Numbered from the stretch's first letter, positions 1-8,710 are shown. The stretch: DNA of 64,000 bases from Halomonas almeriensis (GCF_030409235.1 NZ_JAUFPO010000010.1:19723-83722); one strand, 5' to 3'. The notes: generated by a model not told the origin, from the letters alone. Made by a program: numbers and translations.

Positions 1-78
1 TTCTACATTGCTAGGTAGCGGTTCGCTTCGGGACTTTCCGGCGAACAACAACAACAGTGAAGACGCGAGGATATCATC

Positions 79-1155
79 ATGCAAAAGACTTCCATGGCTC
101 GTTGGGCAGCGCTGGCGGCCTTGCCCCTGGCGATCGCCAGCACCCAGGCACAGGCTCAGTCCTACGAGATGGCTATCTCGACGCTGATCCCCGAGAACCT
201 CAAGAACAACAGCATCTATCCGGCCCTGGTGCACTTCAAGGAACAGGTCGAGACCCGCACCGACGGCGATCTGAAGGTCAGCATCTTCGGCGGCGGCCAG
301 ATGGGCTCCGAGGTCGAGACCGGCTCGCAGGTCCAGGCCGGTGGCCGTGCCCTGCAGTCCACGGTGCTGACGTCCGGTGCCATGTCATCCTTCTTTGATG
401 ACTACCAGATCGTGACCGCTCCCTTCCTGTTCGACAACTGGCGTCAGGCCTGGGCCTTCTTCGACAGCGAGTGGTTCGCCGACTTCATGTCCGGCACCAT
501 TGAAGCCGCCGACATGCGTTACCTGGGCACCTTCGATGATGGCGGCGGTTTTGTTGCCTTCACCAACAACGAGCGTCTGATCAAGACCGTCGAGGATCTC
601 GAGGGTCTGAACATTCGCACCGAGGAAAACCCAGCGCACGTGGCGACCATGAAGGCCCTGGGCGCTTCCGCCACCCCCCTGCCCTGGGGCGAGCTGATTA
701 CCGCGCTGGAAACCGGCCTGGCCGACGGCCAGTTCAATGCACCGGTGATCAACACCACCTATGGTCTGGACGAAGTCACCGATTACACCACCCTGACCGG
801 CCACGTCTACAACAGTGCCTCCTGGATGGTCAGCGAGACCTGGTATCAGGAGCTTCCCGAGGACTATCAGCGCATTGTCACCAGCGCCGCGCGTGAAGCC
901 GTGCAGCTCAGCCATGGTGCGTCGGCGATGCTGGCCACGGCCAGCTGGCAGGAATCCTGCGAGCTCTTTGAAGAGTGCTACATCATGCCGACCGATGAGC
1001 GTCAGCGCATGGCCGAAATCGCTCGTCCGGCCTGGAAGGACTGGATCGTCAATGACTTCGGCGCCGATGAACAACTGGTCGAGGACATGCTCGGCAAGGT
1101 CGACGAACTGCGTCAGTCGCAGCCGGAAGAGACCTTCCAGCGTTACGGCCAATAA
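79..1155 (+). CDS. TRAP transporter substrate-binding protein, DctP family
   Basis: This is a 358-residue periplasmic solute-binding protein that would capture a (probably carboxylated) substrate for the DctQ/DctM permease encoded next. Residues 1-26 form a signal peptide (Arg-8, hydrophobic core, AQA cleavage motif). The family core is visible: an IR motif with Arg-180, the usual carboxylate-binding Arg of DctP proteins, then a GLADGQ segment about 45 residues later. A GAGGA-type ribosome binding site precedes the ATG. It is the first gene of an operon containing two amidohydrolases, RidA and an aminotransferase, so an N-acylated amino compound is a plausible ligand. That is inference; ectoine- or dicarboxylate-type ligands remain possible. 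Confidence 0.92.
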   Translation: MQKTSMARWAALAALPLAIASTQAQAQSYEMAISTLIPENLKNNSIYPALVHFKEQVETRTDGDLKVSIFGGGQMGSEVETGSQVQAGGRALQSTVLTSGAMSSFFDDYQIVTAPFLFDNWRQAWAFFDSEWFADFMSGTIEAADMRYLGTFDDGGGFVAFTNNERLIKTVEDLEGLNIRTEENPAHVATMKALGASATPLPWGELITALETGLADGQFNAPVINTTYGLDEVTDYTTLTGHVYNSASWMVSETWYQELPEDYQRIVTSAAREAVQLSHGASAMLATASWQESCELFEECYIMPTDERQRMAEIARPAWKDWIVNDFGADEQLVEDMLGKVDELRQSQPEETFQRYGQ

Positions 1156-1182
1156 CTCCCTGATTGGCTGACCCTCACCGGG

Positions 1183-1221
1183 GCGGTAACGGCGAGTCTC
1201 CGGCTTGCCGTTGCCGCTTTT
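1183..1221 (+). terminator. Intercistronic hairpin with T-run between dctP and dctQ
   Basis: The arms GCGGTAACGGC (1183-1193) and GCCGTTGCCGC (1207-1217) can pair over nearly their whole length and are followed by TTTT. It lies in the 92-base gap between the binding-protein and small-permease genes. It probably acts as a partial terminator or mRNA 3'-end stabiliser giving more binding protein than permease, a common arrangement in binding-protein transporters. Confidence 0.6.
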
Positions 1222-1247
1222 CTCGCACCTAGCTTCGGGTATCGTCC

Positions 1248-1823
1248 ATGGCTTTATTGACTCAGGCCCGTCGCCTCAGCGATGCCGTCAACCAGGTCGC
1301 GATCGTCATTTGCGTGACCTGTATTCTCGGCATGCTGGCGATTTCCTTTACAGGCTTTCTGTATACCCTGTTCACGGGGGGCGCGCTCAGCTGGACCTAT
1401 TCGCTGGCCCGACTCTTCCTGCCGTGGATCGGCATGCTCTCCTCGACCATCGCGCTGCATGCCGGTGAGCACGTGGCCATGACCCTGTTGATGCGGCTCT
1501 TGCCCGAATCCCTGGTCAAGGTGGCGGCGGCGTTGACCCTGCTGGTCATCGGCTTCTTCGCCGTGCTGGTGATCTGGTATGGCTGGGGCTTTTTCCAGAA
1601 TGCCTCGCAGATCTACATGGTGTCGGACACCATTCAGATTTCACGCAAGTGGACCGCCATCGCGGTACCGGTTGCCGGCGTGATCTTCCTGCTGCACCTG
1701 GTGCACGGCTTCAGTCTGCTGGAACACTTCACCGATGAGACGGAAGTGATCGAGGAAGCACTGCACAGTGACGATAACGTGGAGCCGGGCTCCACGGCTC
1801 AGGACAAGGAATCGCGCTCATGA
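1248..1823 (+). CDS. TRAP transporter small permease, DctQ family
   Basis: This 191-residue membrane protein has four predicted transmembrane helices, at about residues 16-45, 55-75, 85-115 and 125-150, which is the DctQ topology. It forms the inner-membrane complex with DctM and receives substrate from the DctP protein. The acidic, hydrophilic C-terminal tail (about residues 160-191) is cytoplasmic or disordered. Its stop codon overlaps the dctM start as ATGA, so the two subunits are translationally coupled. The start is the ATG after a weak Shine-Dalgarno. Substrate is not deducible from this subunit. Confidence 0.9.
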   Translation: MALLTQARRLSDAVNQVAIVICVTCILGMLAISFTGFLYTLFTGGALSWTYSLARLFLPWIGMLSSTIALHAGEHVAMTLLMRLLPESLVKVAAALTLLVIGFFAVLVIWYGWGFFQNASQIYMVSDTIQISRKWTAIAVPVAGVIFLLHLVHGFSLLEHFTDETEVIEEALHSDDNVEPGSTAQDKESRS

Positions 1824-3097
1824 CGCCTGCCATCATTGCTTTTGTCGTTGTGTTGTTGATCGGCGCGCCCGTAGCCGTCGTCATGGCTATCTCGGGTGTT
1901 GCCGGCGTCTACTCGCTGGGTGGTGAGCGCCTGGTGGGTATCATTGCCGATCGCATGTTTTCCGGTGTCTCGGGGTACATGCTGATCGCCGTGCCGTATT
2001 TTATCTTCACTGCCGAACTGATGAACCAGGGCGGGCTGACCCAGAAGCTGATCGCCTTCAACAATGCGCTCTTCGGCCGGGTTCGCGGGTCGCTGTCCCA
2101 CGTCAACGTCACGGTGTCGTTGTTCTTTGCCGGCCTGACCGGGGCGGCCATTACCGACACCGTGGCGATCGGCAAGATCATGATCCCCGAGATGAAAAAG
2201 CAGGGTTATGACGCCGAGTACGCCGCGGCGATCACGGCCTGCTCCTCGATCATCGGGCCGATTATTCCGCCGAGTGTGGTCATGGTGGTGTATGCCACCC
2301 TGCTGCGCGACACCTCGGTCATCGATCTGTTCGCCGGGGGCATTCTGCCGGGTGTCATGATGACCGGGGCGCTGCTGATTACCAGCATTGCGCTGGCGTG
2401 GATGCGCGGTTACCCCAAGCAGGCCGCCACGCCCATGCGCATGGCCTTCATGGCCTTTCTCACGGCGTTACCGGCGATGCTGGTACCCTTGATCATTCTG
2501 GGCGGCATTCTCTCTGGCATGACCACCATCACCGAGGCATCGGGCTTTGCCGCGGTCTACGCGATCTTCATCGGCGTGGCCTTCTATCGCAACCTGACGC
2601 TCAAGAAGATCTGGAAGGCTCTGGTCACCACGGTGAAGTTCTCCGGCGTGGTGTTCTTCCTGCTGGCCACCTCGGCGGTGCTCGGCTGGTTCGTGACGCG
2701 TTCCGGTATTGCCCGTGAGGCCGCCGAGATCATTACCACCCTCAGCGATGTGCCCTTCATTCAGATCATGCTGGTGTGTCTGCTGCTGATCATACTGGGG
2801 ACTGTCATGGACGTGCTGCCGGCGCTGGTGGTGATCGGTCCGGTCGTTGTGCCGGCGATGGTGTCGCTGGGCTTTGATCCGCTGCACTTCGCGATCGTGA
2901 TGATCGTGACGCTCAACATTGCCAATGTCACGCCACCGGTGGGCATGACGTTGATGACGGCGGCGCGAATCGCGGAGGTGCCTTACGAGCGGGCGATCAT
3001 GGCGTCTCTGCCGTTCTATTGTGCCTTCATCGCGGTGGTCATGCTGCTGGCGGCCTTTCCGTTCTTCTCTACCTGGATTCCCTCCTTGCTGGGCTGA
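1820..3097 (+). CDS. TRAP transporter large permease, DctM family
   Basis: This 425-residue polytopic membrane protein has the length and hydrophobic pattern of DctM (about 11-12 helices). It includes the GLTGAAITDTVAIG region and an IIGPIIPPS segment typical of the ion-transporter superfamily re-entrant loops. It is the channel subunit using the sodium or proton gradient to drive uptake. It starts inside the end of dctQ (ATGA overlap) and is followed 27 bases later by the first amidohydrolase gene, so transport and catabolism are in one transcription unit. Confidence 0.93.
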   Translation: MTPAIIAFVVVLLIGAPVAVVMAISGVAGVYSLGGERLVGIIADRMFSGVSGYMLIAVPYFIFTAELMNQGGLTQKLIAFNNALFGRVRGSLSHVNVTVSLFFAGLTGAAITDTVAIGKIMIPEMKKQGYDAEYAAAITACSSIIGPIIPPSVVMVVYATLLRDTSVIDLFAGGILPGVMMTGALLITSIALAWMRGYPKQAATPMRMAFMAFLTALPAMLVPLIILGGILSGMTTITEASGFAAVYAIFIGVAFYRNLTLKKIWKALVTTVKFSGVVFFLLATSAVLGWFVTRSGIAREAAEIITTLSDVPFIQIMLVCLLLIILGTVMDVLPALVVIGPVVVPAMVSLGFDPLHFAIVMIVTLNIANVTPPVGMTLMTAARIAEVPYERAIMASLPFYCAFIAVVMLLAAFPFFSTWIPSLLG

Positions 3098-3124
3098 GGC
3101 AGGGGTGACGCAAGGAACATATAC

Positions 3125-4159
3125 ATGAGGCTTTTCTATCATCCAGATCAGGAGCGCCACGCACCGGAAAACTTTCTGTTGCGTGGCCGGCCGGCGCCAT
3201 CCCCCGAGGGGCCGGTGCGCGCCGAACTGCTGGCCCAGGGCCTGGCCCGGGTCGGCCTGTCGCTGACTCCTCCGGGCGCGGTCGACAGTCCTCTGTTGCG
3301 GGAACGTCTGACACGGATCCACACGCCGCGCTACCTGGAGTTTCTCGAGACCATCCACGGCCGCTGGCAGGCCATGCCGGATGCCGCCGATATCGTCGCG
3401 CCCAATGTGCATCCCTGTGGTGGCGGTTATCATTATCCGCGCCATCCGGTCGGGCAGGCGGGCTGGCATCTGCATGACATGGCCTGTCCGATGACGGCGG
3501 ACAGCTTTGCCGGCATTCTGGCCAGTGCGGCGACGGCCCAGGCAGCGGCCGAGGCGGTCACCGGAGGGGAGCGCCAGGCCTATGCGTTGTGTCGTCCGCC
3601 GGGGCATCATGCCGGGCCCGAGCGCGCGGGTGGCTTCTGCTTCCTCAACAATTCGGCTCTGGCGGCCACGGTGCTGCGCGAGCGCTTTGCACGTGTGGCC
3701 ATCGTCGATGTGGACCTGCATCACGGCAATGGCACTCAGGACATCTTCTACGACCGTGGTGATGTCTGGACCGGCTCGCTGCATGCCGATACCGCGGAGT
3801 TCTATCCGTTCTTCTGGGGTGGCGCCGATGAAACCGGAGGCGGGCCGGGCGAGGGCTGCAATGTCAATCTGCCGCTTGCCCTCGGCAGCGATGGTGCGGC
3901 CTTTAATGAGACACTCGACACCCTGCTGGGCAGGATGGCTGAGTTCGAGCCCGAGGCCGTTATCGTGGCGCTTGGCCTGGATGCCCACAAGGATGACCCG
4001 CTGGCCGGTCTGGCCCTCGAGCGCGAGGACTTCGTCGCCGTGGGGCGCCGGCTCGCCCGGCTTGGCCTGCCCACCGTGCTGGTGCAGGAAGGCGGGTATC
4101 CCACCGATCAACTGAGTCACAATCTTGCCGCCTTCATGGACGGCTTCACCAGTGCCTGA
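3125..4159 (+). CDS. HDAC/acetylpolyamine amidohydrolase family deacetylase (first copy)
   Basis: This 344-residue Zn-dependent hydrolase belongs to the class II histone-deacetylase/acetylpolyamine-amidohydrolase family and would cleave an N-acyl (usually acetyl) group from a small amine. All catalytic elements are present: RPPGHH with the His pair 161/162, Zn ligands Asp-197 and His-199 in DVDLHH, third ligand Asp-286 in GLDAHKDDP, and the transition-state Tyr-325 in EGGY. Encoded right behind the TRAP permease, it probably acts in the cytoplasm on the imported compound. A second, clearly different family member lies 1.3 kb downstream. Substrate unknown: acetylpolyamines, acetylated amino acids or other amides are possible. 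Confidence 0.88.
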   Translation: MRLFYHPDQERHAPENFLLRGRPAPSPEGPVRAELLAQGLARVGLSLTPPGAVDSPLLRERLTRIHTPRYLEFLETIHGRWQAMPDAADIVAPNVHPCGGGYHYPRHPVGQAGWHLHDMACPMTADSFAGILASAATAQAAAEAVTGGERQAYALCRPPGHHAGPERAGGFCFLNNSALAATVLRERFARVAIVDVDLHHGNGTQDIFYDRGDVWTGSLHADTAEFYPFFWGGADETGGGPGEGCNVNLPLALGSDGAAFNETLDTLLGRMAEFEPEAVIVALGLDAHKDDPLAGLALEREDFVAVGRRLARLGLPTVLVQEGGYPTDQLSHNLAAFMDGFTSA

Positions 4160-4194
4160 TGGCACCCTGGCAACATCAACCCGAGAGACGAGAC

Positions 4195-4551
4195 ATGAGC
4201 CTTACCCTTCACGACAGCAATGCCCGCATGAGCCAGATCGCCATTCACAACGGCACGGTCTATCTGGCCGGCCAGGTGCCCAGCGATGGCAGTGCCGGCA
4301 TGAAAACCCAGACCGAACAGGTCCTGGCGCGCATCGACCATCTGCTCGAGCAGGCGGGAACATCCAAGGATCAACTGATTTCCGCGCAGATCTGGGTCAA
4401 CAGCATGGCCGAGTTTGCCGAGATGAACGAAGCCTGGGATGCCTGGGTGACACCGGGTCGCCCGCCGGTGCGTGCCGCCGTCGAGGCCCAGCTCGCCAAG
4501 CCCGAGTGGAAGGTCGAAATCATGGTTGTGGCAGCACTGCCGGAGGGCTGA
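4195..4551 (+). CDS. RidA/YjgF family enamine-imine deaminase
   Basis: A 118-residue single-domain RidA-family protein. Known members hydrolyse reactive 2-enamine/imine intermediates made by PLP enzymes, or serve as dedicated deaminases in catabolic pathways. The chosen ATG follows GAGAGACGAG; an upstream in-frame ATG at 4159 would overlap the previous stop and lacks a ribosome site. The conserved Arg of the active site is present near residue 100 (RPPVRAAVEA). Its position between a deacetylase and a cyclodeaminase-like gene, in a cluster with an aminotransferase, suggests it clears an imine formed in this pathway. Confidence 0.88.
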   Translation: MSLTLHDSNARMSQIAIHNGTVYLAGQVPSDGSAGMKTQTEQVLARIDHLLEQAGTSKDQLISAQIWVNSMAEFAEMNEAWDAWVTPGRPPVRAAVEAQLAKPEWKVEIMVVAALPEG

Positions 4552-4552
4552 T

Positions 4553-5494
4553 ATGCGCATCATCGACGCCGAACAAGTCGCTTCCAGCCTGGCCTGGCCG
4601 GCGCTGGTGCAGCGTCTGGACGATACCTTTCGTCAGGGCGTGGAGTCGCCACCGCGCCACCATCACGCCATGCACCGTCCTGATGGTGAAGCCACCATGC
4701 TGCTGATGCCGGCCTGGGAGAAGGACGGCTACATCGGCGTCAAGATGGTCAATGTCTTCCCGCAGAATGCGCAGCACGGGCTTCCCGCCATTTCGGGAGT
4801 CTACTTCCTCAGCGAGGGGGCGCATGGTCGCCCCCTGGCATGCATCGATGGCAGTGAGTTGACACGCCGGCGCACCGCGGCGGCGTCGGCACTGGCGAGC
4901 CGCGAGCTGGCGCGAGACGATGCCGAGACCCTGCTGGTGGTGGGTACCGGCAAGCTGGCGCCGATGGTCATCGAGGCGCATGCCTCGGTGCGCTCGATCA
5001 AGCGGGTGATGGTCTGGGGGCGCCAGCCGGAAAAAGCCGAAAGGATCGCCGCGGCCTATGCCGACCGATTCGAGACACAGGCGGCGACCGATCTGCAGGC
5101 TGCCTGCGGCGAAGCGGATCTGATCAGTTGCGTGACGCTCTCCACCGAACCGCTGGTGCGAGGCGAGTGGCTGTCGCCCGGCACCCATCTGGACCTGATC
5201 GGTGCCTTTCGGCCGAGCATGCGCGAGACGAATGGCGAGTGCCTGAAACGGGGGGAGGTGTTCGTGGATACCTACGCCGGTGCGCGTGGCGAAGCCGGTG
5301 ATATCCACCAGGCCATCGACGAGGGGGCCTTCCGCTTCGAGGACATGAAAGCGGAACTGGGTGAGCTGGTATCCGGCACCCGACCGGGACGCAGTGGCTC
5401 CGAGGCGATCACGGTGTTCAAGTCGGTGGGGGCCTCCCTGGAGGATCTGGCGGCGGCCATCGAGGTCTGGGAAGCCCGGAGCGACGCCGAGTGA
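4553..5494 (+). CDS. Ornithine cyclodeaminase/mu-crystallin family dehydrogenase
   Basis: This 313-residue NAD(P)-binding protein belongs to the OCD/mu-crystallin family. Members include ornithine cyclodeaminase, alanine dehydrogenase, ketimine and pyrroline-carboxylate reductases and EutC-type proteins of ectoine catabolism. The substrate-binding N-terminal half contains RRTAAASALA. A Rossmann motif (VVGTGKLAP) starts at about residue 128. The ATG lies one base after the ridA stop and is preceded by GGAGGG. The expected chemistry is reduction of an imine or oxidative deamination of an amino acid. The exact reaction cannot be read from sequence. Confidence 0.85.
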   Translation: MRIIDAEQVASSLAWPALVQRLDDTFRQGVESPPRHHHAMHRPDGEATMLLMPAWEKDGYIGVKMVNVFPQNAQHGLPAISGVYFLSEGAHGRPLACIDGSELTRRRTAAASALASRELARDDAETLLVVGTGKLAPMVIEAHASVRSIKRVMVWGRQPEKAERIAAAYADRFETQAATDLQAACGEADLISCVTLSTEPLVRGEWLSPGTHLDLIGAFRPSMRETNGECLKRGEVFVDTYAGARGEAGDIHQAIDEGAFRFEDMKAELGELVSGTRPGRSGSEAITVFKSVGASLEDLAAAIEVWEARSDAE

Positions 5495-6624
5495 GTACTG
5501 GTTTTTTCTGGCATGAACGCTGTTTCTGGCATGACCCCGGGGCCATCGGGGTCTTTGCGTCCGCCGGGGCGTATCGTCAGCCCCAGCCGGCGTCGGAAAG
5601 CCCCGAAAGCAAGCGGCGCCTCAAGAACCTGCTGGAGGTCTCCGGGCTGATCGATGAGCTGCAGGTCATCAAGCCTGCACCGGCCGAGGATGCGGATCTG
5701 CGTCGCTTTCATGCTGCCGATTACCTGTCTCGCCTGCAGACGGGTGACAGCGACCGGGGAGGGGACGCGGGCGATTGTGCGCCCTATCAGCCCGGTAGCC
5801 TGGACGCCGCCCGTCAGTCGGTCGGCCTGGCCATTGGGGCCGTGACGGCGGTGGCGCGGGGCGAGCTGCAAAATGCCTATGCCCTGTGCCGGCCTCCCGG
5901 TCATCACGCCGAAGCGGACCAGGGGCGCGGCTTTTGCCTGCTGGGCAATATCCCTGTGGCGGTAATGAAGGCGCGGGCCGAGGGGCTGGTCGGCCGCGTG
6001 GTGGTCCTCGACTGGGATGTGCATCATGGCAATGGTCATCAGAGCGCGTTCTATGACGAGCCGGGCGTGCTGACCATCTCAATCCATCAGGACGGCAATT
6101 ATCCGCTGGACACGGGCGCTTTCGAGGAAGTCGGACGTGGGCCGGGTCGGGGAGCCAATCTCAACCTGCCCCTGCCGCCGGGCTGCGGTATCGGCGCCTA
6201 TGATTATGCCATGCAGCGGCTGATCCTGCCGGCGATCGAGGCCTTTGCGCCGGACATGGTGATCGTGGCGGCCGGCTATGATGCCTGTGCCAAGGATCCG
6301 CTGGGCAAGATGATGCTCAACAGCCGTGCATTCGGCGAGATGACCCGGGCGCTGCGCGAGCTGACAACGTCACTGTGCGCGGGGCGGCTGGTATTCATCC
6401 ATGAGGGGGGCTATTCGGAAGGCTATGTGCCGTTCTGCGGCCATGCCGTGATTCAGGCCTTGAGCGAGAGTGACATCGAGGTGCCGGATCCACAGAACGA
6501 CGAGATCGCTGCCTGGGGGTATCAGAGCCTGCAGGCCCATCAGCGTGACCTGGTGGATGACTGGCGGCATCGCTGGTTTGGACTATTCAAGAGCTCGGGA
6601 GAGACACATGACACCCCTGTATGA
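5491..6624 (+). CDS. HDAC/acetylpolyamine amidohydrolase family deacetylase (second copy)
   Basis: A second class II HDAC-like hydrolase, 377 residues, distinct from the one at 3125. The catalytic set is complete: His-138/139 in RPPGHH, Zn ligands Asp-176 and His-178 in DWDVHH, Asp-264 in GYDACAKDP, and Tyr-308 in EGGY. The start is a GTG overlapping the previous stop (GTGA), and the N-terminus FWHERCFWHDPG is typical of the deacetylases next to catabolic transporters. Two paralogous amidohydrolases in one operon suggest two acyl groups, two stereo- or regioisomers, or successive steps. Its end overlaps the aminotransferase gene by 17 bases. Confidence 0.88.
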   Translation: MSTGFFWHERCFWHDPGAIGVFASAGAYRQPQPASESPESKRRLKNLLEVSGLIDELQVIKPAPAEDADLRRFHAADYLSRLQTGDSDRGGDAGDCAPYQPGSLDAARQSVGLAIGAVTAVARGELQNAYALCRPPGHHAEADQGRGFCLLGNIPVAVMKARAEGLVGRVVVLDWDVHHGNGHQSAFYDEPGVLTISIHQDGNYPLDTGAFEEVGRGPGRGANLNLPLPPGCGIGAYDYAMQRLILPAIEAFAPDMVIVAAGYDACAKDPLGKMMLNSRAFGEMTRALRELTTSLCAGRLVFIHEGGYSEGYVPFCGHAVIQALSESDIEVPDPQNDEIAAWGYQSLQAHQRDLVDDWRHRWFGLFKSSGETHDTPV

Positions 6625-7579
6625 TCGTGATGGCTGGATCTGGCTGGACGGTGAATGGCTGCCGTGGCGAGATGCTATGACCCACCTGCTGACGCACAGC
6701 CTGCATTATGGGATGGGGTGCTTCGAGGGCGTGCGGGCTTATTCGGGGGCTTCGGGTACCCAATTGTTTCGCGCCGAGGCTCATACGCGCCGCCTGGTGG
6801 AAAGTGCTCACATCCTCGATATTCCATTGTCCTTTAACAGCGAAGCGCTGATCGAGGCCCAGCGCCAGTGCCTGGTGCGCAATGAGCTCAAGGATGCCTA
6901 CCTGAAGCCGACCATCTTTCTGGGCGCCGAGGGCCTGGGCTTGCGAGCCAAGGGGCTGACCACACATGTGATGGTGGCGGCCTGGGATCTCGGCGCCTAC
7001 ATCACACCGGAAGCGGCCTCGGTGGGGCTGCGCGCCATCACCGCCTCCTGGTCGCGCCACCATGTCAATGTCACGGCCTGTCGCGCCAAGACCAATGGCA
7101 ATTACGTGAACTCGATCATGGCGCTCAACAGCGCGGTCAAGGCCGGTTTCGACGAAACCTTGATGCTGGATACCGAGGGTTACGTGGCCGAGGCTTCGGC
7201 GGCCAACGTCTTCATGTTGCGCGATGGGGTGCTGCACACACCGCCGACTACTTCCTGCCTGCAGGGCATTACCCGGGATAGCGTGATGCACCTGGCACGG
7301 GAGGTACTGGATACCGAAGTGGTGGAGCGCCGCATCACCCGCGATGAGCTGTATACCGCCGATGAAGCCTTCGTCACCGGTACGGCGGCCGAGATCCTGC
7401 CGTTGCGCGAACTCGACGGCCGCCACATTGGCGCCCTCAAGGGAGCCCTGGCCCCTGATCAGCCCGTGGCCGGTGATTCCTTCACGGCGCATATTCAAGC
7501 TCTTTACCACAGGGTGACCCGTGGCGATCTGCAGGACGATCTGACCGCCTACGCCAACTGGCTGACGTCGGCCCGGTAA
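6608..7579 (+). CDS. Class IV PLP aminotransferase, branched-chain type
   Basis: This 323-residue fold-type IV aminotransferase resembles IlvE: YGMGCFEGVRAY near residue 34, catalytic Lys-161 in ACRAKTNGNY, and EASAANVF around residue 195. It transfers an amino group between a branched-chain-like or other amino acid and 2-oxoglutarate. The start is the ATG preceded by GGGAGAG, inside the end of the second deacetylase. As last gene of the TRAP/deacetylase operon it more likely removes nitrogen from the deacylated product than makes branched-chain amino acids, but a role as IlvE cannot be excluded. Confidence 0.85.
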   Translation: MTPLYDRDGWIWLDGEWLPWRDAMTHLLTHSLHYGMGCFEGVRAYSGASGTQLFRAEAHTRRLVESAHILDIPLSFNSEALIEAQRQCLVRNELKDAYLKPTIFLGAEGLGLRAKGLTTHVMVAAWDLGAYITPEAASVGLRAITASWSRHHVNVTACRAKTNGNYVNSIMALNSAVKAGFDETLMLDTEGYVAEASAANVFMLRDGVLHTPPTTSCLQGITRDSVMHLAREVLDTEVVERRITRDELYTADEAFVTGTAAEILPLRELDGRHIGALKGALAPDQPVAGDSFTAHIQALYHRVTRGDLQDDLTAYANWLTSAR

Positions 7580-7628
7580 TTACTGCTTGCGGGAGACCAG
7601 CCAGCAGGTCACGCCGTGGATCAGCACC

Positions 7629-7665
7629 ACGAACAAAACACGCCACGGTGTTGAGCACCGTGGCG
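7629..7665 (-). terminator. Probable rho-independent terminator of trmJ
   Basis: Perfect 10-bp arms CGCCACGGTG and CACCGTGGCG (7641-7665) surround a TTGAG loop and, on the minus strand, are followed by TGTTTTGTT. It lies about 160 bases beyond the trmJ stop, between the convergent aminotransferase and trmJ genes. The remaining bases of this 248-base gap hold nothing recognisable. Confidence 0.6.
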
Positions 7666-7827
7666 CATCGAGTCGCCCTCCCTGGGCAGCGTCCTGATGC
7701 CGATCTCCTTCAGGGGCTCCCTGCACCCTGGCATCCGTGTCGTGGAAGTGTCAGTGTCCCTTGCATCCCGACAACCCGGGAAACGTCATGATGGCGGCGG
7801 GAGATGACAGTGTCATGACGGTGAGAT

Positions 7828-8568
7828 TCAGCGGTCGTCGCCCTGCATACTCTCCTCGAGCGAACTCAGCAGACCGCGCAGCAGGGAGATATCCCGTCGC
7901 GTGGGTTGAGCGCGATCGAAGAGGGCGCGCAGTTGTTCCTCGGTACGCGCATGGGGCTGGGTGATGAAGCCGCTGGCGTGCATGATACGCGACAGGTGGT
8001 CGTGGAAGTGATGCAGCTGCTGGCGCGTGGGCAGTGGCACTGAGGCATGTGCGGGCGCCTGGTAGTCACTGTCGGGCTGTCGGCGCCAGGCGCTGAAGGT
8101 TTCGTAGGCCAGCACCTGTACGGCCTGGGACAGGTTGAGGACACCATAATCCGGGTTGGCGGGAATGCTGACCTGGTGGCTGCAGTCGCGGATCTCTTCG
8201 TTGACCAGACCGAAGCGCTCGCGGCCGAAGACCAGTGCCACTGGCCCCTGGCGGGCATTGGCGACAAGGTCGGCCGCCATCTCGGCGGGTTCGTCATAGT
8301 GGGGCAAGGGGTAGCTGCGCAGGCGTGCACTGGCACCCACCACCTGGGTGCAGTCACTGACGGCCTCGGTCAGCGAAGCGAATACGCGGGCCTGATCCAC
8401 GACATCCTCGGCACCCGCCGCGAGTCGCGAAGCCTCTGGATCCGGGTAACAGCGCGGATTGACCAGAACCAGATCGGTTAGCCCCATGGTCTTCATCGCC
8501 CGCGCCGAGGCGCCGATGTTGCCGGGGTGATACGTCTGGACCAGAACGATGCGGATGTTCGACAGCAT
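7828..8568 (-). CDS. trmJ: tRNA (cytidine/uridine-32-2'-O)-methyltransferase TrmJ
   Basis: A 246-residue SPOUT-class methyltransferase that methylates the ribose of residue 32 in several tRNAs using S-adenosylmethionine. The N-terminus (IRIVLVQTYHPGNIGASARAMK) is the TrmJ/LasT signature. FGRERFGLVNEE and the IPANPDYGVLNLSQAV motif form the trefoil-knot cofactor pocket at about residues 110-150. The length fits the family. It is transcribed in the same direction as groEL but separated from it by a strong terminator, so it likely has its own promoter in the 176-base gap. Confidence 0.93.
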   Translation of the reverse strand: MLSNIRIVLVQTYHPGNIGASARAMKTMGLTDLVLVNPRCYPDPEASRLAAGAEDVVDQARVFASLTEAVSDCTQVVGASARLRSYPLPHYDEPAEMAADLVANARQGPVALVFGRERFGLVNEEIRDCSHQVSIPANPDYGVLNLSQAVQVLAYETFSAWRRQPDSDYQAPAHASVPLPTRQQLHHFHDHLSRIMHASGFITQPHARTEEQLRALFDRAQPTRRDISLLRGLLSSLEESMQGDDR

Positions 8569-8680
8569 AGATAGATGAGGTAAGAAAGAAGAGGGAAGAA
8601 AAACACGGGTACGAAGGTTCAGATGATCCGCGATTCTACATGGTCTATCGCCTTACTTCTTCCTTCTTCCGTCTTGAACG

Positions 8681-8710
8681 AAAAAACCCCCACCGGTTAC
8701 CCGGCGGGGG
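8681..8710 (-). terminator. groEL rho-independent terminator
   Basis: Reading the minus strand, CCCCCGCCGGGTAACCGGTGGGGG-type arms form a stable GC-rich hairpin (8687-8710) followed directly by six T residues (8681-8686). It lies 35 bases beyond the groEL stop and ends the groES-groEL operon. Confidence 0.9.

Noticed and set aside
7580..7760. Minus-strand peptide ending WRVLFVVLIHGVTCWLV, resembling the tail of a membrane protein
   Set aside because: No start codon or ribosome site is present in the open stretch, and the trmJ terminator hairpin lies inside it; most likely chance.
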